64,000 nt of DNA from Enoplolaimus lenunculus (taxonomy: Eukaryota; Nematoda; Enoplea; Enoplida; Thoracostomopsidae): assembly GCA_030248215.1 (NCBI GenBank), contig JASANG010002509.1, positions 310,001-374,000 on the forward strand, given 5' to 3'. Made by a program: the position numbers and the translations under genes. Below the pieces are notes generated by a model. That model saw only the letters and a list, made by a program, of their open reading frames with translations. It ran no database searches and was not told the DNA's origin. Below, piece by piece: positions 57,079 through 64,000 of the stretch (the first letter of the stretch is position 1; each line of letters starts with the position of its first letter).

Positions 57079-57350
57079 TCCTATTCGCACGTGCAAGTTT
57101 TTACTACGAGAATTTGCAGTTGCAAATTGCGCGCAGAACATGCATTTTTTCAACAGCCAATGAGAAAATGGATGTAATAAATTCATTGAACTTGCATGGT
57201 TATTCACACATGTGAACTAAATTCCTAGCTTTGATTTTTAATGAATTATTTGCAGCTGCAAGTTTTTCGAATCGGGATTTTGAACAAAACTTGCCAGTGC
57301 AAGTTGCAGCTGCAAGTTCTCGCAGCAAATACTTGCGCGTGTGAATAGGG
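57079..57350 (+). mobile_element. CACGTGCAAGTTTT MITE, copy 2
   Basis: Ends CCTATTCGCACGTGCAAG / GCGTGTGAATAGGG, about 85 percent like the copy at 9436. It sits at the edge of the LINE fragment. Confidence 0.75.
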
Positions 57351-57498
57351 CTTAAGAATAATTGTCGTATTAGAATAGGACAAAAAGGCTGAGTTTTTTT
57401 GGGAAAATGTATTAAGTACCGAAAAAATAGGTAATAAAACTGACATTGTCCATTTTTCTAATAATCACAAAAGCGTTAAATAATAGTTTCTTCTTCAA

Positions 57499-57629
57499 TC
57501 AACTTGGAGTTTCCTGTGTTTCCTTCAATTTTGGTTTAGAATTCGGCTGTTGTATTAGCGATGCTGTTTCGCCGTCATTATGCGCTTCTCGACTATGAAA
57601 ATACCCATATGTGAAATATATAGCAAATC
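57499..57629 (-). CDS. SLC7A: SLC7A exon 5 (last helix, C-terminus, stop)
   Basis: Phase 1 in, acceptor TTTTTTCAG. FAIYFTYGYFHSREAHN completes the final helix, and a 30-residue hydrophilic tail ends in TGA. The PRC1 gene follows about 6 kb downstream on the same strand. Confidence 0.92.
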
Positions 57630-60600
57630 CTGAAAAAATACACTGGATTCAACAAATACAGTAAGTAATCTACAAACAAAAACAGAAACCTAAAGAGAGC
57701 CTAACGCCTAAAAAAAATTTTGAACAAATAACCAGTTTATGAAAACACAAAATATTAAGTATATAGGCGGTTTGCACCATTCATGTGTAAAATAGCCACA
57801 CTTGGACTCTAAACCTACACTGCAAAAAATGGTGAGTCAAATTGACTCTCTCTCCGAAATAGGCTTTTCCTGACTACACAAACTGAGTCAAAATTCGACT
57901 CCGCCAGAGTCAAAGTGGGTCGAATTTGATGCAGACGGAGTCGACTTTTGACTGCTTCTGTAGTCAGGAAAAGCCTATTTTGGAGAGAGTCAATTTGACT
58001 CTCCATTTTTTGCAGTGTAAGGAAAAGCAAAAATTATAGTCTATAATGTAAGCCTAATTTTTTTGCACTCCCACCAACAAATGGGACAACCCTAAAAGTA
58101 TAACATGACTCAGCGAAATGAAGCGACTACATATCAAAATTAGCTAACAAGTAGAACCAATTAAGTGCTGAAAAACAAGAAATTTTGACGCTTTCCTTAA
58201 GCTGGTTGCTTCAAAATTTACAAGAGCTATCGTCAACTCTGCGATAGGTGTTATATACATTTGAGAATATAACCAAAAAGGTTAAAAAATATCTGTGCTC
58301 GATAGCACTGTAGTTTTGGCCAATGTTACTTTAAGGGGTGTAACAGTGGATTAAGCGTATTCCTAAGCTTAAGCCTAAGCGTTGCAAAAATGTGTTCCTA
58401 AACCTAAGCTTAAGCCTAAGCCTCAGCAAAAAAATGTAATCTAGAATGTAAACTTACTCTTTTAAATAGCCACCAGAAACCTGGACGCCCTTTAAAGTAA
58501 CATTGGTCCGTAGTTTTAATAGCTCGTATTGCATACTTGACGATTGCTGCTATTTCAAGTCGCTTACTTACCAATTATTAGCCAAACGATTAGTCGAATC
58601 CACGTTTGGTACTCAAGTGTTGCCATCATGATTATGTTACAGATCGCTGATAGCACTGGAAGAAACGGAACCATTGGAACCTGTAAAGAAACGCCTCGGA
58701 CAGTGACCAGTTGGGCATTAAATCAGGCAGTCACGCTTATCCGATTGTTTACAAGTTGGAGATAGTTCCAAAATGTACTATGTAGTATTATGAGATTAGG
58801 CCCATCTACTTATAGAACAGGGCCGGAACGTTTTCCAGCGGGACTGTAATAGAGTGAGCTTAAGCATTAAACTAATTTTTGTTGCTTAGGCTTAGGTTTA
58901 GGCTTATACTACTGTTCCGGCCCTGTTCTATACATTGGCCGTTCCAAAATGTACTATATAGTATTGTGAGATTACTGTTAAACCCAGTAAAAATTTCTAC
59001 GAACGTGAACTCCATAAAGTCAATTCAGCTACAACAGTAAGTATGTTGTTTCGCTATCAATTTGATTGCTGTATACCCGCCGTGGTTTCGCTGAAGTAAA
59101 TTTACAGTAGCCAGGGTGTAAACGGAGAGTAAAAATAACGGAAACGGATAGTGATCAAAATAAACGAAACGGAAACCAAAAACAGATATTGAAGTAAAAA
59201 AGATTCAAACTTGTTATTTTATTTTTCTGTCAACACAATTGAGGCGTACGTATAGTCATCACTCATCAGTTTTTGAATTAAAGAACAAATGACGCATGCA
59301 TCAAAATTTTTAAAATTTTAGATATAAATTTCGTAATTTTTAATTCATTTCAAACAATTATAGCATATCTATAATGAAAAATTACGAGATAATATATGTG
59401 ATTTATAACTAATTTTGAACGTAAAAATAACACAATTTCCGGCATTTAATAACCGAAACGGAACCGGACATCGATTTTTACTAGGAACGGAAACAGACAT
59501 CCGGTATACTCTGACAGTAGCTTAACTAAGTCAGCGTGATTGCAAGATTTTCAACGCCACGACCTTTAAAGTATACCTATTTGGTAGCAACAACCAAAGC
59601 TATCTTATGTTCATAATGTATTTATCATTTACTTTAAACGGGATATCATACTGATTTTGATTGAGTTGATTCAAAAACACTGTAATCGCAACGACAACAC
59701 ACGCAAGCACGATCGCAACTGGAAAGCCAGCACCTTCAAAACTAGTGCTGAATCCAACATTCCCATATACCACTAGAACGCTTGCAACCGCAATTGCAAC
59801 AATTAGCAGCAAGATCAAGCCATAAAGCGTCATATTTGAAATAGCCAATTTGGTGCCCGCACAGCAAATGTGACCAAGACTCGTCCGCGAATCTTCCGCG
59901 CCGCCTGTGTCTACCTTACCCATGTTCGTTTTCGCTTCACCACTAACGTTCTGTTCAGCTCCAGGCTGACCCGTCGTTTGCTGGAAACCGTGGAGTTTTG
60001 CTGCGACCCCTGTAACAGGTTCGATTCCGTTATGCCTGTATCTGAGTATAACAACACAAACACCAACAAACGTATACGCCATCAAAGTTCCAATTGCCAA
60101 CAAATCAACCAACGTATCAAGTTTGACAAATACCGCCAAAGCGATCAACAACGGAGCAAAGCAACCCACAGCAACAGTTGGCACTTGCGTTCGTGGATGG
60201 ATCCAGCCCAAAAACGAAAATATCAGTCCATCGTCGGCCATAGCATAAACGCATCGTGGCAACGCAAATACGTGTCCAATCAACGCTGACGTCATAGCGC
60301 ACAGCGCTCCAACTGAAACAATATATTTCGCCCATTGGACTCCGTGTCGATCGAACGCGTCAGAAAACGCGGACGACGTATGAATTTGTGAGTACGGAAC
60401 CATCGCTGTCAAAATACCCGACATAATCACGTACGCAACGGTAACAATGACCATGGCGATTAGCGTAGCGCGCGGCATCGACTTCGCTGGATTTTGTGCT
60501 TCTTCAGCCGCAGTCGCCATTGCGTCGAAACCGATATAAGCGAAAAAACACCGAGACGCCCCTGAAAAAATGCTTACAACGCCGAACGGTAAAAAGTTCC

Positions 60601-63516
60601 GGGTCCAATTTTCAGAGCGAACAAACGCCAAGCCAGTAAGTATGATAAACGCAATAACGCTAACGTTAAGCACTGTGAATACATGATTGCAGCGTGCAGT
60701 TGATTTTAGCCCAGACGCAACAAAAGCGACAACACCGAGTAGAATTGCAGCTGCGCCGAAATCTGGATATTCTGACAAAAAACTCCACGCGTTTGAGTCG
60801 TTTTCCAGTCGCAGAGGCATATTTGTTCGACTTACGTTCGATATCCAATGACCCGACAGAGAGTCGAGATAAGCTGACCACGTCCGCGCAACAGCGGCAG
60901 CGCCTGAAATTTCAGAATCATATAAAAGATTTGTGGACTTTAGGATAGTGACTGAAGATCATTTTAGCTATTAACAACGAAAGCTTTTCATAGCAAAATA
61001 TTGCAAAACTTCGGCACATACGTCCAAAACCACACTTTCCTTCTGCAAACTCGACTCTATACCGTATAGCATGTTGACATGCGTTACTTAACAGTAGACC
61101 TTACAGACACCATATTTTAAAATATATATGCGCATTAGCAACAGACGAGTCCGTATCCCTCAGCATCCAGTCAAAATTTGACACGAATTAATTTCTTTTG
61201 AAGACGGCGAAGAACGCATGCGTTCCTAAAATCCGGCAAAACCGACTAAAAACAAGGACACTTTAGCAGGTTGTTGACTGGATCTACTGGATTATTCCTA
61301 CAGGTTCAAAAAATATTTCACGCTCTCGTAACACTTTTGACTGTACCATTCGTAGCCACCGCGCAGGAAATTACCGAATTATATACCGTTGGTCGAACGA
61401 GGTCGCAATGAAAGTACTTAAACCACAAGGAAAGCTGTGAAAGTTAGCTGATGCTGACGTCATCTACAAATGCTCAACTGCTGTTTGGAAAGTTCCAGCA
61501 CAGCTGTTAAAAATGCAGGGCCGGATGAAGGTAGTGAGAGACCCGGGGCCTATATGACCAGAAGGTCGGGGGTTCGCATCACAAGGAGACCCGGGGCCTA
61601 TACGACTAGCACGTGCTTTGCGTGTCCGAGAGGGTTCTCTAATAAAATGTTTCACAGCTTGTATAACTTCGTGGTCCGCGAAAAAAACTTTTGCTGGCTT
61701 GCTATCAATTGAAACATATCGTCGGTTTTCGGTTGCCGGGAGGGCCGCATGTGGTGCGAGGCCCGGAGCCCGGGCCCCCTTTAAACCGGCGTTGGTTAAA
61801 ACCAGTGGTCAATGAGTCGGATCAGATACACTGATGCCATTGGTACAAATCTTACCAATAATATGCTCCAATAGTATACTCCATCCAATCATAAACGCCC
61901 ATATTTCGCCCATCGTCACATAAATATATGTGTATGCCGAGCCAGCACGCGGTATCCATGTTCCGAATTCAGCAAAACTCAGTGCCGATAGTGAACTTGC
62001 AACGCCAGCGAACACAAACGACAGGATAACCGCTGGTCCTGAAAAATATATTCAATATACAATTTGATGTTGGATCTTGGAGCCAAACCGTTTTTAAACG
62101 CAAGACGTCTTAGACACGATTTAAACGTACAGTAAAACAGTCGGACCCATTTATAGAACAGGGCCGGATCGTTTTCCGGAGGGGTTATAATAGAGTCAAT
62201 TTAAGCTCTAGACTAATTTTTTTTTGCTTAGGCTTAGGCTTAGGAATAAGCTCATCCATACGCTTAGGCTTAGGGTTCTGTTTAGGAACATGCTTATACT
62301 ACTGTTCCGGCCCTGTTCTATACATAGGCCAACAGTCGGAACGAGATGGATCAAAAAAACTAAAACCAAAACGGAAAACCGATATTGAAGTATAAAAGTT
62401 ATTAAATGCAGAGGCAAAAAAACAACTGCTGTATGACAATCTCACTATCACTCAATTTACTAGGAATATATATGGCGTATTTTTGAGTTTTTTCACAAAT
62501 TAGCTCAAACCTCTGCTATCCCGATCCGCAATTAGAAATAGCTTATGAAAATATTTGAATATACTGGCATATGTTTAATATTTGAACCATATTATTCTTA
62601 TGTCTTCTCATATGATTCGACATTTGAGCTTGTAATAAATTAAACATTATCTTACCACTCTAAGATAGAATCTTAAGTATTCGTAGGTACTATTCATATT
62701 TATGTAATTCCGTGTTCAACTAGAATTATAGCTAGCGTGGTACAAATACCACTTTTTGTACTGCATGCAATTAATACCACGAAACCAGAATTGTGGGCAC
62801 CGGAAAAAATCAACGGAAACCACGGGTTTTTCCGTGCTGTTTTCCGTTTTTTTGCAAGATGGTGGAAAAAACGGAAAAAACTTTTCATTTTATAATCTCG
62901 GTAAATAAATCGCAAAACAGCGACAAATCATCGCGGAAACCACGAGCAATTGGTTTTTGCACGCTTGCGTCACCGCGAAGGCTTGTTTACTGGGGAGGAA
63001 TCAGGGACGGATCCAGAAATTCTCTAAAATGAGGAACCGCACAAGATAATACAGTGGAAGTACTCGCGAGCGAAGCGATATGCCAAAGCGTAACCCTAAA
63101 ACTAAATCTGTGTCTAAGAGGCCTAAGCATAACTCTGAACCTAAATCTGCGTCTAAGCCTGTGCCTAAGTTCAAGCTTCTCAGTATAAGCTCAATCTTAA
63201 ATCTAAGCCCAAACGCTAACCTGAAATGTGATGTACTCAAAGAGTATATACAACCCGCAGTTAACTGTAACTTAAACCTGCATTCGCTGAAACTTTTACT
63301 ACCAATCAAATCCTCAGCCCACAAAAACTTACCCGTGATTCTAGCGGCGACCTGACCAGCAAGGACATAAATACCTCCCCCAAACATCGCTCCCATCCCA
63401 AGCAAAACAATATCCGCAGTCGACAGTGATCGACTCAGCGGTGTCGCTAAACTTCCCGGCTCGAAATGTTTTCGTCGAACCAAATTTTGAAACAAAGCTC
63501 CCGAGCATCGAGCCAT
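57499..63516 (-). CDS. SLC7A: SLC7 cationic amino-acid transporter (CAT type), complete, 5 exons
   Basis: A multi-pass plasma-membrane permease of the APC superfamily; CAT-type SLC7 proteins import arginine, lysine and ornithine. The five exons give 625 residues, the normal CAT length (620-660). The start codon has A at -3 and G at +4. Seen in order: LSTADIVLLGMGAMFGGGIY (TM1 with the unwound glycine motif), AEFGTWIPRAGSAYTYIYVT followed by MGEIWAF (TM3 with the family's glutamate), AYIGFDAMATAAEEAQNP, and the terminal WLIIGFAIYFTYGYFHS, which is the CAT C-terminal signature (IGFAIYFGYG in vertebrates). The usual GEE is AEE here. A long intracellular loop (about residues 420-485) is Gly/Thr/Gln-rich. 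Subtype (SLC7A1-4 or 14) cannot be settled from the sequence alone. Confidence 0.93.
57818..58017 (+). mobile_element. CACTGCAAAAAATGG MITE, copy 7
   Basis: Full-length, TA on both sides, in the SLC7A intron between exons 4 and 5. Confidence 0.88.
58318..58509 (+). mobile_element. TTAGGC-array element, subfamily A, copy 4
   Basis: A perfect 8-bp duplication, GTAGTTTT (58310-58317 and 58510-58517). Ends GGCCAATGTTACTTTAAGGG / CCTTTAAAGTAACATTGGTCC. It lies 62 bases from SLC7A exon 4. Confidence 0.9.
58572..58680 (-). CDS. SLC7A: SLC7A exon 4 (TM13)
   Basis: Phase 0 in, phase 1 out, 109 bp, donor TTG/GTAAGT. It encodes VPMVPFLPVLSAICNIIMM and TWIRLIVWLIIG, the penultimate CAT block. It is too short to stand out as an open frame. 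Confidence 0.92.
58799..58940 (+). mobile_element. TTAGGC-array element, subfamily C, between 34-bp direct repeats
   Basis: Ends GGCCCATCTACTTATAGAAC / GTTCTATACATTGGCC, with GCTTAGGCTTAGGTTTAGGC inside. It is flanked by two copies of a 34-bp sequence starting GTTCCAAAATGTACTAT (58765-58798 and 58941-58974), differing at two bases. Confidence 0.8.
59113..59515 (+). mobile_element. hAT-like element in SLC7A intron
   Basis: Left end CCAGGGTGTAAACGGAGAG and right end ATCCGGTATACTCTGACAG are roughly inverted, with AACGGAAACGG words near both. Confidence 0.5.
59633..60903 (-). CDS. SLC7A: SLC7A exon 3 (TM4 to TM12)
   Basis: A 1,271-bp exon, phase 1 in and phase 0 out (CCGTTTAAA/GTAAAT). It starts AAAVARTWSAYLDSL and ends NQNQYDIPFK. 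The open frame runs a few codons past the donor, but the next exon continues the CAT alignment (FKVPMVPFLP). Confidence 0.95.
60904..61855 (-). other. SLC7A intron 2
   Basis: Unrecognised sequence until about 61515, then a GC-rich repeat (GCAGGGCCGGATGAAGG, two GACCCGGGGCCTATA blocks, GGCCCGGAGCCCGGGCC) to about 61790. Confidence 0.5.
61856..62038 (-). CDS. SLC7A: SLC7A exon 2 (TM2-TM3)
   Basis: Phase 1/1. It starts GPAVILSFVFAG and ends IGWSILLEHIIG, with AEFGTWIPRAGSAY in between, all at the expected CAT positions. Confidence 0.93.
62039..63332 (-). other. SLC7A intron 1
   Basis: Besides the element at 62144, it holds a hairpin-like stretch at 62800-62960 (GGAAACCACGGG / CGGAAACCACGAG, TTTTTCCG runs) and a degenerate CCTAAATCTGTGTCTAAG hexamer array at 63080-63230. 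Confidence 0.5.
62144..62330 (+). mobile_element. TTAGGC-array element, subfamily C, copy 2
   Basis: A perfect 8-bp duplication, AACAGTCG (62136-62143 and 62331-62338). Ends GACCCATTTATAGAACAGGG / CCCTGTTCTATACATAGGCC. The core has GCTTAGGCTTAGGCTTAGG. Confidence 0.92.
63333..63516 (-). CDS. SLC7A: SLC7A exon 1 (start codon, TM1)
   Basis: The frame is open upstream of 63516, but the first AUG in good context is at 63514-63516, matching the N-terminal length of CATs (MARCSGALFQNLVRRKHFEP). It ends in phase 1 at ACGG/GTAAGT. Confidence 0.9.
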
Positions 63517-64000
63517 ATTTCTGTGTACCGGTTGCGATTGGCGAAACTCTTTAAGTAAACGATAATTTCTATGGTGTACCAATAGCCGGTCGATCCCACA
63601 GTAAAGTTGTCTACCCGCGTTCAAGATTATATTAAGTTTGTTTGTGACTAATATTCAACATTGCTATGTTATACTTTACCGGTATATCGGATCAAGTCAA
63701 CCTAGTAACTGTGTTCACAATCAATTATTAAACTACGAAATACATGGGTTAACAAAAGTTGTACAACCAGGGTTCCAACAGAAACTATGTTTTGCCGGAA
63801 CAGGAACAGGAACACGAATTGAATTTGTTTGCAGAAACAGCAACACGAACAGGAACCGGAATTTGAAACTGTTGGACTTTACACAAAACTTGCCAAAAAT
63901 CGGCTTAAAAAATTTTCCACGCTATTTCATCATCAAGTTTTGCGAAAACACATCAGCAACAATTAAGTAACAAAGTTGATATTTGTACACCACTGACGTC
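63517..64000. other. Upstream of SLC7A
   Basis: It presumably holds the 5' UTR and promoter. From about 63768 a CAGGGTTCCAACAGAAAC repeat with GGAACAGGAAC words begins, another worn hAT-like end. No promoter motif is clear. Confidence 0.5.

Larger units (their letters stand above)
51394..57498. other. Intergenic region between PRC1 and SLC7A
   Basis: It should contain the PRC1 promoter and first coding exon, which I could not place: no AUG followed by a good phase-2 donor stands out. From 51394 to 52850 I see no repeats or genes; after that the repeats and LINE pieces listed below fill it. Confidence 0.55.

Noticed and set aside
59600-59632. SLC7A ending at the stop after NDKYIMNIR
   Set aside because: A GTAAAT donor precedes it and two further exons continue the CAT alignment to a natural C-terminus.
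59870-60289. Plus-strand 139-residue frame
   Set aside because: It is a shadow of SLC7A exon 3 on the other strand.
63517-63624. SLC7A starting upstream at 63624
   Set aside because: The frame is open but has no AUG there; the AUG at 63514-63516 has a good context and gives the usual N-terminal length.

Overview
The window is animal nuclear DNA: AT-rich, with many introns and dense with short transposons. It holds three protein-coding genes, none of which has both ends and every exon certain. The fast-diverging proteins, moderate introns and abundance of MITEs suggest an invertebrate, possibly a tunicate, but that is inference. No rRNA, complete functional tRNA or CRISPR is seen.

Plus strand, 1283-35320: the 3' part of a giant cadherin of the Dachsous (DCHS/protocadherin-16) type. 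I could place 23 exons with matching splice phases (about 3,224 residues). They encode the end of one cadherin repeat, then 20 more repeats, one transmembrane helix and an unusually long cytoplasmic tail of about 830 residues. The signal peptide and first repeats lie upstream of the window. The introns carry MITEs, tRNA-derived SINEs and one 3.1-kb array of a 28-bp minisatellite.

Minus strand, 40917-51393: a PRC1/Ase1/MAP65-type microtubule bundler. Twelve exons (559 residues) join in phase; the first and probably the last coding exon were not found, and one internal helical segment of vertebrate PRC1 has no counterpart. Dchs and PRC1 are convergent, separated by 5.6 kb of repeats.

Minus strand, 57499-63516: a complete five-exon SLC7 cationic amino-acid transporter (CAT type, 625 residues) from ATG to TGA. 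Between it and PRC1 lie a run of 80-bp repeats, LINE reverse-transcriptase and endonuclease fragments, and a tandem array built from a folded-back piece of that LINE.

The most unusual signal is a set of short inverted-repeat elements that carry arrays of the hexamer TTAGGC/GCCTAA. They fall into three end-sequence subfamilies and at least four copies have perfect 8-bp target duplications. A second is a TTAA-flanked, piggyBac-like MITE that carries a tRNA-like pol III promoter; one copy ends ten bases before a cadherin exon. A third is a TA-flanked palindromic MITE caught with its own empty site in the neighbouring tandem unit.
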